A stretch of 64,000 bases of DNA, taken from contig CM026573.1 of assembly GCA_015143295.1 (NCBI GenBank), positions 8,337,934 through 8,401,933 on the forward strand, given 5' to 3'. The position numbers and the translations under genes are program-made. This stretch comes from Tetracentron sinense (taxonomy: Eukaryota > Streptophyta > Magnoliopsida > Trochodendrales > Trochodendraceae). Of the stretch, positions 1 to 13,100 are shown piece by piece (position 1 is the first letter of the stretch; every line of letters begins with the position of its first letter). The notes beneath the pieces are model-generated. The model was not told the origin of the DNA. It made no database searches and saw only the letters and a program-made list of their open reading frames with translations.

Positions 1-68
1 CCCCCCCCCCCCCAAAAAAAAGTTAGTGGCTTTGAACAGGAAATTATATTTGGGTGCTGCTAGGAGCA

Positions 69-216
69 CCTCACTATTTTCTTCACATACACCAAGAGTA
101 AAATAAATATCATTTAAAATTTAATTGCACATTATAAATACCCCTCACTATTTTCTTCACATACACCAAAAGTAAAATAATTATCATTTAAAATTTAATT
201 GTACATTAAAAATAAA
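69..216. repeat. 74-bp tandem repeat, two copies
   Basis: Two adjacent copies (69-142 and 143-216) start with cctcactattttcttcacat and differ at only a few bases. The DNA is AT-rich and no coding potential is visible. It lies just before the 2-kb duplication. Confidence 0.8.
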
Positions 217-278
217 TGAAAGGACAGTAATACCCCCTGCCTTCAACCCTTTTCTTGTTCCAGTCGTCTCCCCACCAT

Positions 279-2321
279 CCACATCGGAATCGGGGATATC
301 CCACAGCACTGACAAATAACGCTAAGCATGCGAGGGAAATTGGATTCTTCACCGCCATCATTCTTGACACCATGCACTCTGCATCTCCTCTGGGGACCAT
401 CCATGATGTTTGCTTTCATTTATGCTGTTCCATTATCCGTCAAGGCCAATCCATGACCCAAATGAACATTGGAGCAATCTCTAGTTCTCTCACTTGAAAA
501 ACAGAAGGCCGTTTTACAACTTTAAAAAAGCTTGATGACTAGATGCCTCTAAAATGAACTTCCAGACAAGCCTTTATACACACAAGAGTAGGGTGAAATT
601 CGACCAAATAACAGTTTTTCTTTTTTTTTGGATTTGCTTAGTGCGAAAATATTGCTCTTACTGTGTATTGGAGGTGGCCTCTCTCACCTGAGATTCTTTG
701 CAGAGAAGACGACATGAAAAAGAAGGGTTTAAAGATGAGGGCATTATTGTCATTTTATTAATTTTGATGTATAATAAAAATAAAATAATATTTATTTTGT
801 TTTTGGTGTATACTGTATAGAAAGAAAGAAAAAAAATAAAAATATTTTTTTTCGTTTACCACATTCTGAAAAAGAGGTTTACACTATGGGCTTGGGCTTG
901 GGCTTGTCCCAGTGATACGTGTCTCCCTTTAGGGTTGGTTTTGGGATCGAGTCCAGAGAGGTGCAATGGCTGTAATCTCCATGAGCCACTCACCACGTTA
1001 AAATAAACCCCAATCCACTTGTGGATAAGTGGGTGATGAGGGTAAAGAGCCGAATCACCACACTAACGATATCCATCAAAAGCCGCCGAAAACAAAAAAA
1101 CAAAAATGGCAGACAGTAGTATAGCTGGAATCGCAATAAAAAAAGGGAAGTGGAAAATAGACTTGGGGTCAGCTTAGAAACTGAACCCGTGATCTTATTG
1201 GCCCATGCCCTTTTGTTACCACTCATCAACTGTGGTTAGAATTCGCTCACTCTCTAGGGTTAAGCAATCTAACCATGATTTTTAGAAAAATAAAGTGTTA
1301 AAAGGGAGATGGGATACTGCGGTCAGCTTAGAAGATGAAATGGGTTCTCTTCTCAAAACTCAATAATAATAATAAAAAAAAAGCAGGAACGTGGTCCCTG
1401 AGCACGACCTCACTGCAACTTTAGTCTGCAGCGAAAACCATGCAATCCAGTGCTCCCATCATCTACCACGTCACGATGTGGTAAAGAAAGACGTTCAGCT
1501 GACGTGTGATAATTTTGTGTTTCAGATAAAGAAATTTTTTTTTTTTTAACTCACAGGAGAGTTAGTTGGTGTGTGATCTCCAGACTCCTGATTATGTGGC
1601 CATCCAATTCAGATCATTAGTCAAGAAATGGGAAACATGTGATGATTGATGAAGCAATGCGTGAGAGAGCAATTACTGGTATTGTGATGTGATGAACACG
1701 ATCCTATTATACTTAGGGTGTATATAGCTACGAGATATGTGCTAGCTCTATTCGCCAAAAAATAACACCCCTTGCTCACTCTCTCATTTCTAATAAAAAT
1801 CTCTTTCTGGTTGCTAAATAAGGAAATAAGGATGTGTGTTGCTTTTTGGTTGAGAGCAATGAATGCCTGAAAATAGAGTTAGTATGCATTGCTTTTCTCT
1901 ACTGATGAAAATGACGAGCAACAATTTCACCATTGAGATTAATTTTATTCTTTTTTACAAAAATTAATGTCAAATTGTTGAATCTTATGAGTTAGTAAAT
2001 CTCAACTATAATATAGATGTTAAAAAAGGATACGTGTTGACCTGTGGGTACAATTAAAGTTGAGAGAGTTCAATCAAGATTGAATAGGATCCCAACTCAC
2101 AAAAGTATCCATGTTTTCCTCACCACGGGGACCAAAGAAAGTTCTATACCAACCACTCTTCAAACTAATTTACTTTGAGCAGTGATTAGGGGACTGCCCA
2201 TGCCCACATGTTCCTTTTAATTGTGGTTAATCATAACTAAATTAAGATTAATATATATTTTTATTTTTATTTTTAAAAATCAAAATTAAATGGATGAATC
2301 TTAAGGGTTAGTGAATCTTAA
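279..2321. repeat. Tandem duplication, copy 1 (~2.04 kb)
   Basis: This block is repeated almost base for base at 2347-4426. The copies share the start ccacatcggaatcgg and the end ggttagtgaatcttaa. It contains no convincing gene: the short ORFs (for example 255-497 plus, 990-1229 minus) have no recognisable domain. It includes a gggctt microsatellite near 888 and a tRNA-like stretch near 905-955 (gggatcgagtcc resembles a pol III B box). It is not a pair of LTRs, because no internal region, PBS or TG..CA ends lie between the copies. Confidence 0.85.
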
Positions 2322-2346
2322 GATTGGAGCAATCTTATTTCCAATT

Positions 2347-4426
2347 CCACATCGGAATCGGGGATATCCCACAGCACTGACAAATAACGCTAAGCATGCG
2401 AGGGAAATTGGATTCTTCACCGCCATCATTCTTGACACCATGCACTCTGCATCTCCTCTGGGGACCATCCATGATGTTTGCTTTCATTTATGCTGTTCCA
2501 TTATCCGTCAAGGTCAATCCATGACCGAAATGAACATTGGAGCAATCTCTAGTTCTCTCACTTGAAAAAAGAAGGCCGTTTTACAACTTTAAAAAAGCTT
2601 GATGACTAGATGCCCCTAAAATGAACTTCCAGACAAGCCTTTATACACACAAGAGTAGGGTGAAATTTGAGTGAGAGTTCGACCAAATAACAGTTTTTCT
2701 TTTTTTTTGGATTTGCTTAGTGCGAAAATATTGCTCTTACTGTGTATTGGAGGTGGCCTCTCTCACCTGAGATTCTTTGCAGAGAAGACGACATGAAAAA
2801 GAAGGGTTTAAAGATGAGGGCATTATTGTCATTTTATTAATTTTGATGTATAATAAAAATAAAATAATATTTATTTTGTTTTTGGTGTATACTGTATAGA
2901 AAGAAAGAAAAAAAATAAAAATATTTTTTTTCGTTTACCACATTCTGAAAAAGAGGTTTACACTATGGGCTTGGGCTTGGGCTTGGGCTTGGGCTTGTCC
3001 CAGTGATAGCGTGTCTCCCTTTAGGGTTGGTTTTGGGATCGAGTCCAGAGAGGTGCAATGGCTGTAATCTCCATGAGCCACTCACCACGTTAAAATAAAC
3101 CCCAATCCACTTGTGGATAAGTGGGTGATGAGGGTAAAGAGCCGAATCACCACACTAACGATATCCATCAAAAGCCGCCGAAAAGAAAAAAACAAAAATG
3201 GCAGACAGTAGTATAGCTGGAATCGCAATAAAAAAAGGGAAGTGGAAAATAGACTTGGGGTCAGCTTAGAAACTGAACCCGTGATCTTATTGGCCCACGC
3301 CCTTTTGTTACCACCCATCAACTGTGGTTAGAATTCGCTCACTCTCTAGGGTTAAGCAATCTAACCATGATTTTTAGAAAAATAAAGTGTTAAAAGGGAG
3401 ATGGGATACTGCGGTCAGCTTAGAAGATGAAATGGGTTCTCTTCTTAAAACTCTTTAAAAAAAAAAAAAAAAGCAGGAACGTGGTCCCTGAGCACGACCT
3501 CACTGCAACTTTAGTCTGCAGCGAAAACCATGCAATCCAGTGCTCCCATCATCTACCACGTCACGATGCGGTAAAGAAAGACACGTTCAGCTGACGTGTG
3601 ATAATTTTGTGTTTCAGATAAAGAATTTTTTTTTTCTTTTAACTCACAGGAGAGTTAGTTGGTGTGTGATCTCCAGACTCCTGATTATGTGGCCATCCAA
3701 TTCAGATCATTAGTCAAGAAATGGGAAACATGTGATGATTGATGAAGCAATGCGTGAGAGAGCAATTACTGGTATTGTGATGTGATGAACACGATCCTAT
3801 TATACTTAGGGTGTATATAGCTACGAGATATGTGCTAGCTCTATTCGCCAAAAAATAACACCCCTTGCTTACTCTCTCATTTCTAATAAAAATCTCTTTC
3901 TGGTTGCTAAATAAGGAAATAAGGATGTGTGTTGCTTTTTGGTTGAGAGCAATGAATGCCTGAAAATAGAGTTAGTATGCATTGCTTTTCTCTAGTGATG
4001 AAAATGACGAGCAACAATTTCACCATTGAGATTAATTTTATTCTTTTTTACAAAAATTAATGTCAGATTGTTGAATCCTATGAGTTAGTAAATCTCAACT
4101 ATAGTATAGATGTTAAAAAGGGATACGTGTTGACCTGTGGGTACAATTAAAGTTGAGAGAGTTCAATCAAGATTGAATAGGATCCCAACTCACAAAAGTA
4201 TCCATGTTTTCCTCACCACGGGGACCACCACGGGGACCAAAGAAAGTTCTATACCAACCACTCTTCAAACTAATTTACTTTGAGCAGTGATTAGGGGACT
4301 GCCCATGCCCACATGTTCCTTTTAATTGTGGTTAATCATAACTAAATTAAGATTAATATATATTTTTATTTTTAGTTTTAAAAATCAAAATTAAATGAAT
4401 GAATCTTAAGGGTTAGTGAATCTTAA
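2347..4426. repeat. Tandem duplication, copy 2 (~2.08 kb)
   Basis: Second copy of 279-2321, separated from it by a 25-bp filler at 2322-2346. Differences are scattered substitutions and short indels: five instead of three gggctt units near 2970, an extra gagtgagagttc-type 12 bp near 2670, and a doubled ggggaccaccac block near 4220. This level of divergence indicates a fairly recent duplication. Confidence 0.85.
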
Positions 4427-4621
4427 CCACAATTAGTAAGTATTAAAAAGAAGGCATGGACATGAAGCCAGACATTCCACTACATAGTGGATGTGGATGA
4501 ACATTTTCCAATTCCCATTTACTTTAGCCCCTACTATAATTGGAATTTGACCACGAGGTTGATGTGAACCTCCACTTCTTTCTGTTTTTTTTTTTTTTTT
4601 TGTGAAAATGTTATACATTAA

Positions 4622-4972
4622 CATACTCTAAACTCACACACCCATTCAGACCTGAGGTAGCCGTTAAGGTACGGGTAATTCCAAGCAACCACTCCAAAAA
4701 GGCCAGTCTTAAGAAGAGTTTATGCCTTCTTATACTGTTCAACACCCTTACTTCCCAACCGATGTGAGACTAAAGTCGGGATACACCCTTACCAACATGG
4801 TAAGAAAGAACCAAATTGAATTTTTTGTTGTTGTTATGAAATTGCTATCATGTAATACTAACACACACTCTAAACTCACACACCCAACCAAACCTAAGGT
4901 AGCCGCTAAGGTGCCATAAAGGTAAGGCTAAGCAACCACTCCAATAGGGCCTATCTTAAGGAGGGATGATCA
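4622..4972 (+). repeat. Two diverged copies of a ~105-bp repeat
   Basis: Stretches near 4622-4720 and 4862-4970 both read ctctaaactcacacaccca, then an aacc..ggtagccg..aaggt block, then aagcaaccactcc and a cttaagra end. The first copy follows a T-run (4587-4601). These are probably decayed retroposon tails. I saw no gene in 4427-5510. Confidence 0.6.
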
Positions 4973-5514
4973 AGCATCCCCAAAAACAAAAAAAAAGAAG
5001 ACACAGGATCCTCTCCAATTGTAGTTGGAGAGGACACCACCAGCTTTCCCCTAGAAGGTGCCACGTGCATGCTGAGCGGTCACCGAGTACTTGGGGCTTC
5101 GTGCATAGGGGTATGTGGACAGCTTTGTGCAGGGATCGGATTCGGTCCTACTCTCGCTATCTCGCAAGACTAAAACCGTCTTAATCTGAATAGGCTTTCC
5201 ACATGTGGCGATAAAAAGGGGAAAAGATATCAAATGAAGAGAAGTCAAAGAAAGGGGAGAAAATGAAATGACTTTTCTCCTTTTTTATCTCCACATGTTG
5301 GGTGTTGAACATAGGTAAGATGGTTTTGATCTTGCGTGAGCAAGACCAAATCCAATCCCGTACATGACCACTTGGAAGCTGGTAGTATGGAGACCGTTAG
5401 TACCAATCAGAAGACACTACATACCCAATCGGAGAAGATCCTCAGTCTTTCGGAATTGAAAGTCCAGATTCGAGAACATTCATCTCCAGTCTCCACAGTC
5501 CACACACATATATA

Positions 5515-5700
5515 AATTTTTTTTTTTTTGGAATGAGGGTATTCAGGCCTCTTAGGGCACCTAACTAAGTCCGTCAGGTCCTTATACCCTACAACCCGTT
5601 AAATCAGGATAAATCCGGGTGGCCAACAGGGGAAGGGACTCGAAGTCAAGACCTCCGCATCTTAATGCATCAATAGTTGTTGCGTACACGCTCTGTCGCC
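5515..5700 (-). mobile_element. SINE-like retroposon, minus strand
   Basis: Read on the minus strand, this stretch ends in a poly(A) (T-run at 5518-5530 on plus). Its head has a pol III B-box-like gacttcgagtccc (around 5638-5650) preceded by a degenerate A-box region. Both are typical of tRNA-derived plant SINEs. No clear target-site duplication was found, so the limits are approximate. Confidence 0.5.
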
Positions 5701-8700
5701 CCCTCTCTCTTCCGGGCTACTCCTTGGGATCGTTAGGTTTCAAGAGATATCTGAGTTCGAGGTCTGATTTAAATTAGGTTAATTACACAATTGCCTGTCA
5801 TTTTTTTTAAAATATTTTTTTTGTGATTTCTTCTGGCTAGATAAATCTGAAATTGAAACTAGAAATGTGTTTGTCATGAGGAATTTTTCCATTGAATTTG
5901 GTATAATATTGGTGAATTTATGAGCTATTTACTTATTTTTAACTGCTTGAAGTCTGGAAGTTCAGTTTTTTTTTTTCCTCGTATGTTTATCGATTTTGAT
6001 TTTCAGTTTCGGTATTGTAACCAGATATTGCTTTAAACAGACTGATTTATGAGAATTTGTTGGTTAAGTTTTGGAGATATGTCGTTTTTTCCCCTAATTT
6101 TAGTTGTTTTGAATTGAAAATTTTGATACTTGAGTAGATTTCATGCACTTATTTGGTTACAATTTCGCACAGATTTAAGCAAATCATTGAACAATTGGCA
6201 AGGGTTTCAGAAACCCTAGCACTGTTTATTTGCTTAGGCCTTTGTCTCTTTCTTAGCTTGTCAAAGGTCTAGAAAAATCACTTCTTTTGATTTAAGTTTA
6301 TTATTACAGATTAAATCAACTTAGATAATTCGGGTATTCTATGTTTTTCATCAACTTTACTTTATGTTAATATATTGTTAGAAGTGCTTATCTGATTTGG
6401 TTCCATCTACCTTTACTGATGTCATCTTTCTAATTCTACAATTAATTTTTTTAATATTTTTTAATATTTAAGGGACTGCATGAGAGTTTACTTTGTTTCT
6501 CCATTCCTTATAGGTCTGGTCGATGGTTCTCCTAATATTTATCTGTGATTTGTATGTATGCAATCGATACTTATTCCTCTAGATGTCAGATCCCTTGTTA
6601 ATTTTCTTTATTATTATAAAATTATGTGTCAATGATTATAAAAATATCTCTATTTGGATTCCCTGCTTGTTGAGTTATGGTAAGTTGGTAACATAGACTA
6701 TATATTATCATTATATTGTCCCAACATTTCTTATACTTTTTATTGTTCTGTTCATGGTAATTGACACTGTAATAATGGATCAGAAAACTGCTTGGTCGAA
6801 GTATTTCTCTAGTATAATTTGCTTACAGAATATTTTGTTGGCTTCCAACCTCACTATATATTTGGTTAGTTTGATAATTTTCATTATCTCGTGGTGTGAT
6901 TATTTAGAAATTTGTGCACTTGTTACAAGTGTAAGCAATCAACCCCCAATGTTCTTTGCGTGCTTTCTTTCTAGATTGTTTCTGATACTGACTCATTAAT
7001 GCTTTCTTGTGACAATTCCATTAAACTTTGTGGATTTGTTCTATATGAAATGAATCTGCAGTGTTTCTCTTGGACAAAGGAGATTTGATGATTGGAGTCT
7101 CTAAATAACCATGGAATAATTGTGATATTTCTTGTTTTTTGGGGTAGTGGCGTAAATTTTTGGTAATTGAAATCTTGAGATAACCTTAAACAGGATGTTA
7201 TAATTTTTGAATGTTTTTTGAATACCAATCTTCTCTGTGAATGGGTGACTTTTTTTCTGATATGATTTAGTGATCCCAGTTCTAATGAAAGTCCCATCAA
7301 CAAGAGTTTCCTATTACGGGGGACTTTTCCATTTCCCCTAATTTTTACACAATTCTGGTAATGTTCCTTATATATGTTGTATTGTTCCGAAAATTGGGTT
7401 TCTGTGAATCGGTGTTTCAAATAACCCCAGTGGAATTCCAATCAAGTGTGTGATTTTTCTGCTCATGATTGAAAGTCTTAGGTAACGATACTAAACCTTT
7501 GTAGGTCTATTAAATTTTCAGTATGTCGGAATTCTGAACTCCAACACCACCGTGTGGATGAATATCTCTCTAGCACATTGAGTTACTAAAAGATTGGTCT
7601 ACAATTTTGTTGTGGCAGTTCCACTTTTGAATTGACCACAAAGTATGTTTGTCAAGTAATTAAGATTTTGTTGCGAGATATATGACAGACAAGTATGTTT
7701 TTCTAATAAAATTTGAAATGATTTCTTTAAGATCCCAAATTAATTATCAATGTCCTAATTTTGAATGTGACACATCTGTCTTAAACTAGCGAAGCATGGA
7801 TCTTGATTGCTCGAAATATTAATAAGTTATTTGCTTGGAGAGCATCTAACTCTAAGGTCATCGGTCTTCAAATATAACATTTTTTTGAACTATTTGAAGA
7901 CCATACTAACAAAATTCTCCGTTTTTCAATAAGTTTCAAATAAGTGACTTTTTCATCAATCAATTATTTCATGAAGTATTTGTGACTTTTTGAAAAAAAT
8001 GTGACGTTTTAAAAAAAAAGTGAATTATTCATGATCGTTTGGAAATTTTCTGAATAAATAAATAATATATAATATACAAAAGATATTTGTTTAACCTTAT
8101 CCCTTATCACATACCTGTTAGCTTGCTACATTCAAAATAATCGTAAATTGAACGTGAATTATTTTTTACTTTTTGAAAAAGTATCGAATAAATATCTAAT
8201 ATACGAAATGTATGTATATATTGTTCATAATGTCTTATCTTTTATTCTTTCATATATTTCTTGGCGTTCTCCCTTTTTTTTTTTTCCCAATTTCCGAAAT
8301 TTACCAATTTCTCTCAAATTTTTCATAGCCAAATAAATAATGCCCTCAGCCCCTACCGTACTCCAGCTTGGTAGTTTCCTAGACTCCGACTTGGTGACTG
8401 ATGGGTTACATTTTTAAATGAAGAGTTTCCTTAAAGCACCCAAGACTAGGAACAGCAAGTGAAAACAAATTAATTTACATTCTGGAATCAAAGATTAAAA
8501 TTTGATATGATCACAATTCACAACAATATTTTCATATATTTTTTGTTGAGCTTTGAAGGAGCAGATTACTAAAATATATGTATATCTTGCTTCTTGGATG
8601 CATGTAAAGGGAAATGATAAAACACTCGGAGGGTTACACAGTTTATCAAGTTTTTTTTATTGGTAGTGCATTTGGATAATATGCTTTCATTTGATACTCA

Positions 8701-8730
8701 TAGAGTTTATCCTACTTGTAGAATCAAACA
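5701..8730 (+). other. Upstream region of HIR copy 1, with probable 5' UTR intron
   Basis: No ORF of note lies on plus. A good 3' splice site, tacttgtag, sits at 8721, nine bases before the HIR start codon, so the 5' UTR is very likely split by an intron. Candidate donors near 5735-5783 would make it about 3 kb. The T-rich, gene-free sequence fits intron or promoter. The 156-codon minus-strand ORF at 6971-7441 shows no family signature. Confidence 0.45.
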
Positions 8731-11465
8731 ATGGGACAAGCACTTGGCTGTATTCAAGTAGATCAATCAACTGTAGCTGTCAAGGAAAATTTTGGAAAGT
8801 TCAATGATGTGCTTCAGCCCGGTTGTCACTTCTTACCTTGGTGTTGTGGGAGCCAGTTAGCTGGACACCTTTCATTACGTGTGCAGCAACTTGATGTTCG
8901 ATGTGAAACGAAAACTAAGGTTTGTGGCTTCTTTGCCTCACTAATCCAATTTCTGCAAAATTAACCAGGATTATAACAGAAGTGTAGTGTTATCAATTGG
9001 TAGGCTATGATTATTTCTATGTCTTTCAGGATAATGTATTTGTCACAGTCGTTGCATCCATTCAATATCGTGCCTTGGCAGAAAAAGCTTCTGATGCTTT
9101 CTATAAGCTCAGCAACACCAGGGAGCAGATCCAAGCCTATGTTTTTGATGGTATCATTGTAGAACTTAAGTTTGTGGTGAAAGCTTAGAAACTTAAATCC
9201 TGTTTGCTATTCCATCCTTTTCTATATTGATAACTGAGTATCCGCTCTTAGCAAGTATTAGCGACGCCCTACGATATCCTACGGATTAGATGTCAGAGAG
9301 AGAAAGTTCACCTTGAATACTTGAGAGTAGATTCTTGCGTTACTTCCATCCTGTGGTTATATTCAGGATATTAGTTAGCTTGGTTCTTCTTAGAAAGAAC
9401 TTATTGAAAGAGTTCTTGGGATGACTTCCAAGATATAATTGCACAGTCTGCTACCTTGTTCTTGGGGAATTTGAAGATGTTGGCTATCTAAATATTGGCA
9501 TTTCACAGACATGTGCGGATCTTTAACAGCCAGAGTCATGATCCTTTTATCTTCATGCCACGTCCAAAGACTTATTTACACAATGATTCATCTTTTCTTA
9601 CAAGTTTATTGTGATATAATTTTAGTTATCCCCAAAGAAGATAAAATAAGAAGTGAGCGCAGCCCAATAGGTGATAAAATAAGGGAGTATCAATCAAGAT
9701 GATTTGGACATGTTCAATAATGATTTATGATGGCTCTAGTGTGGAGTGAGTTGGTGCAACCTGATGGTTCTAAAAGTGCAAGGAAAGGCCGTAAAGGAGA
9801 TACAGATCTGATATCACATGCTCTAATCGAAGATAGGTCTCTTTACAGTCTAGAATGATGGAACAAAATTTGTGTTGCTGACCCCAAATGTTGTAATGAG
9901 GCACTGACAAAGAAGAATTATCTTTATTATCTCAAAATAGTTACAATTATTTTATTATAAATTTCTCAATGATAATAGGTTGATGCATTCTTGTCAGGTT
10001 GATGTTTCTTATTTATTTATTAATTGTATGACACTTGTTCCTTAGTTGTATGATTTTGTTTCACATTATCTCAAGCTGTCAGGTGCCGTAATATATCCTA
10101 AAAATTAGAATATTGCTGTGAACTCCAATTTGTTGCTTTTACAAACTTTGTTGTGACAACTATACCTGTATAATTTTAGAGATTCATTGTTCCTGACCCT
10201 ACTTCACCTTAATTGTTATTTGAACAAAAAGATCACAACAAACTTTTGGTAGAAGTTATGTCTTGGTCCGAGTGGGGATAACATTTCTCTTTCATGCGCA
10301 TGAAGTTTTGAAAAATCCAAACATCTGAGAGATAGATATAGAGGTATGAATTTATTGAACGAACTGCACTCCCTATGCGTGAGGAGTCCATTGATGAGAA
10401 GGGGCTGGGGAACGCAGGAACACAATTTCTATAGTGATGAATGTAAGCGCAATAGTCTTGAAACAGTTAATATCCACTAAAGACTAATGGAGTTGTCCGA
10501 CTTCTCTTTAGTTATCAGGGCAAGTGTGCCGAAGTTGGAGTTGGATTCCACCTTTGAACAAAAGAATGACATAGCAAAATCTGTGGAAGAGGAGCTTGAA
10601 AAGGTAATCTTTCTTTATAGTTAATATGTTTATGGAGTCAACCAAGTCACTAAACCAAACTTTGGTTTGTTCCTTCTATTCTGAATATCATAGGCCATGT
10701 CAGCATACGGATACGAGATCGTCCAGACTCTTATTGTGGATATTGAGCCAGATGAGCATGTGAAGAGAGCAATGAATGAGATAAATGCAGGTACTATCTG
10801 TGTCTCAAGGTTAATCTAGCTTAATATTGTTTTCATGTAGAGGAATTATCCACATCTTAACAATTGATCATTTGATCTAGTTTTCTGTTGTGAACCTCCC
10901 TGATTTTGGAAGGGAGACATCTGACATGGTAAAAACCTTGGTCATCAGGTTTCCTGAATTATTTCGCTTCTCGATAAAAAATTCAAGCAGCTTTGTATGA
11001 TCACAAGCACAAAGTTCTAATTCCAAACATTTATTTCATTCTAATTTCTACATGTATTATGCGGACTGATTTTGACTCTGATCTCTTTAACTGTCGGAAA
11101 CAGCTGCTAGACTGAGGGTGGCAGCGAACGAAAAGGCAGAAGCAGAGAAGATTTTGCAGATCAAACGAGCTGAGGGAGATGCAGAGTCCAAGTACCTGTC
11201 AGGGCTTGGCATAGCTCGGCAGCGCCAGGCCATTGTAGAGGGGCTGAGGGACAGTGTACTGGCCTTCTCTAAGAATGTGCCTGGTACATCAGCCAAGGAC
11301 GTCATGGACATGGTGCTGGTAACCCAGTATTTTGACACCATGAAGGAGATAGGAGCATCCACAAAGTCGTCCTCTGTGTTCATCCCGCATGGGCCTGGTG
11401 CTGTGAAGGATATCGCTTCTCAGATAAGGGACGGCCTCCTTCAGGCCAACACCACTCACCAGTAG
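8731..11465 (+). CDS. Hypersensitive-induced response (HIR) protein, copy 1
   Basis: The product is a band-7/SPFH (prohibitin-stomatin-flotillin) family protein. Plant HIR proteins form plasma-membrane raft oligomers and associate with immune receptors in hypersensitive cell death. Exons are 8731-8919, 9030-9150, 10512-10603, 10694-10790 and 11104-11465, all with GT-AG borders. Phases join cleanly to 861 nt, 286 residues, the usual HIR length. The start MGQALGC carries Gly2 for N-myristoylation and Cys7 for palmitoylation. The SPFH domain covers about residues 5-190. A coiled-coil follows ([20 protein letters not shown]), then the conserved tail with [12 protein letters not shown] and FIPHGPG. 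A poly(A) signal aataaa lies at 11742. Intron 2 holds a LINE fragment. A close paralogue lies in tandem at 18259. The family assignment is firm; expression is inferred from intactness. Confidence 0.95.
9630..9910 (+). mobile_element. RTE-like LINE 3' end remnant in HIR intron 2
   Basis: With frameshifts and stops, the translation keeps the pattern IREYQSR..FGHVQ, then a basic [11 protein letters not shown] block and finally W.NKICVADP. This is the C-terminal tail typical of plant RTE/BovB-type reverse transcriptases. It is clearly dead. It explains part of the 1.36-kb intron 2; the rest shows nothing recognisable. Confidence 0.55.
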
Positions 11466-12177
11466 TGTCCTAAAATTTGTCGAACAATTTGGAGGTTTGG
11501 CTTCTAAAGTGAGTCTTTTCTTGTGAATAGGAGTACTGCTATGTTTAATCTTTGTTTAGCTTCTACTAAGTACCATGTAAGTAAACACAGGTATAGATTT
11601 CCTGTGCTAGTTCATTCATGTAGTCATGAATTTGGTTGTAGTACTGTCGCTAGATAATTAGACATGTAAAGATGTAGAATTGCAGAGACAAAAACTATTG
11701 TTGCTGAATGTCTTTGAGTCTTGTAAAATTTAGCTACAATCAATAAACAGTAAATGTTTTAGTGGTGCAATTGGACTTGCCCTATCTAGATCTTCATGGA
11801 AAAATATTTGTTAATTAGATGATTATGGGTTCAAGGAATGCACTGCAGACATAATGCTAGAACTGATTTTTAGTGGGTTAAAGCATCATACCTTGGTTTT
11901 TAGAAAGCAAAAAAATTAACTACAAGAGTTAAAACTTGTTGACCATAGTTCAAAAGGCTTTCGCGATGGCAAGGAGGGGACTATTGCTCTTGTTGCTTTA
12001 ACATGGTACAAAGTGGAACAAAGTGAGCCGTACACCACTTTTTTTTTCCTGGCATGGCGAAAAGAAAAGCTAACATGAGAACTATCTTAGGGCATCCCTA
12101 CTTTCTGTGTGAACCAACCATTTGTGCATTTTTAGTGTTGAAGTAGATACCTTTTAAGTGATAGTAAGGCTTTAACG

Positions 12178-12391
12178 GCAACAGATTACCTCTAGTGCAC
12201 ACCTGAGGCCCAACTTCGGGCGTCCATTCATCGTGTGCCACATAAGGATAAAAAGGTGAAAAAAAGGGGAGAGATATTAACTGGGGAGAAGGAGAAAGAA
12301 ATGACTTCTCCAATTTTTAGTGCCAAATGCCGCACGATGAATGGACGTCCAACCCAGCCTCGGGCAAGCACCAGAGGTAATCCGATGCCGG
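12178..12391. mobile_element. Foldback MITE (~210 bp)
   Basis: Long inverted arms: cgtccattcatcgtg on the left (12219-12233) pairs with its complement near 12336-12350, and attacctctagtgc pairs with gcaccagaggtaat at the other end. The purine-rich centre (aaggggagag...gagaaggagaaagaaatgac) resembles sequence near 5210-5280, so both are probably one family. It lies in the 3' flank of HIR copy 1. Confidence 0.65.
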
Positions 12392-12643
12392 CTTTAACAC
12401 TCAAAATGAAAAAATAGTTGGTTTGTAAGAATGCCTTGAGAGTAGGGCTAACACTCCTCATAGAAGGATTGGACTTGGGGAATACTTTAAAAAAGAAAAA
12501 AAAAAAAAAAAGTGTACTCAACCTTCTTATCCGAAAGAATTTCGCTTTTCTAGACTGTTGACTAGGTCGTTCAAAAGCGTTACAGGTGTTTTTGCCCAAG
12601 TTTTTTTTATCACTTTCCTTTTTTGTTTTTGTTTTGTTGGTAC

Positions 12644-13092
12644 CATGGTTTAAAATTTCATTGAAATTTCGGTTTAGGATAACACCATCGATATCGAAAC
12701 GGGGTTTATTTCAGAAATAAGATTTTGGCCGAAATTTCAAAAATTTCAGGTGAAATTTCAGATTTCGAAAATTTCGGAATTTTGGCCAAAATCTGATTTT
12801 TTATTTTAAAATAATTTATTGCTATTATTTTTTAATTAAAATTCTGAAATATTTCAAAATTTTTACTGAAATTTCGAAAAATTTATATATTAAATTTAAA
12901 AATAAAATTATATATATATATAATTAAAACTATATAAAAAATAAAAATTTTGGAATATTTTGAAATTTCGGAATAATATTTTATTATTAAATGCAATTTC
13001 GGTGAGACGTCGGCCGAAATTTCAAAATTTCGAAAAATTTCGTTTCGAATGAAACATCAGAAATCGACAAAATTTCGAAATTTTAAACCTTG
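12644..13092. mobile_element. hAT-type MITE of the catggtttaaaattt family, copy 1
   Basis: Terminal inverted repeats catggtttaaaat / attttaaaccttg bound a 449-bp element full of gaaatttcgg motifs. It is flanked by an 8-bp target duplication, gttggtac (12636-12643) and gtcggtac (13093-13100), with one mismatch. The 8-bp duplication points to hAT transposase. No coding capacity is visible. Confidence 0.75.
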
Positions 13093-13100
13093 GTCGGTAC

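Noticed and set aside
206-497. Overlapping ORFs on both strands at the start of the 2-kb duplication (also 2311-2565)
   Set aside because: No recognised family. Conservation between the copies is explained by the recent duplication of the whole non-coding unit.
990-1229. 79-codon minus ORF conserved at 3082-3321
   Set aside because: Same reason: it is conserved because the DNA is duplicated; the sequence is low complexity and hydrophobic.
279-4426. The tandem 2-kb copies as LTRs of one retrotransposon
   Set aside because: They are adjacent with only 25 bp between, with no PBS, polypurine tract or TG..CA ends.
6971-7441. 156-codon minus ORF upstream of HIR copy 1
   Set aside because: No domain, no splice logic and AT-driven composition; it lies in what looks like a 5' UTR intron of the opposite-strand gene.
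12228-12599. 123-codon minus ORF downstream of HIR copy 1
   Set aside because: It runs through a foldback MITE and a homopolymer, with no domain.
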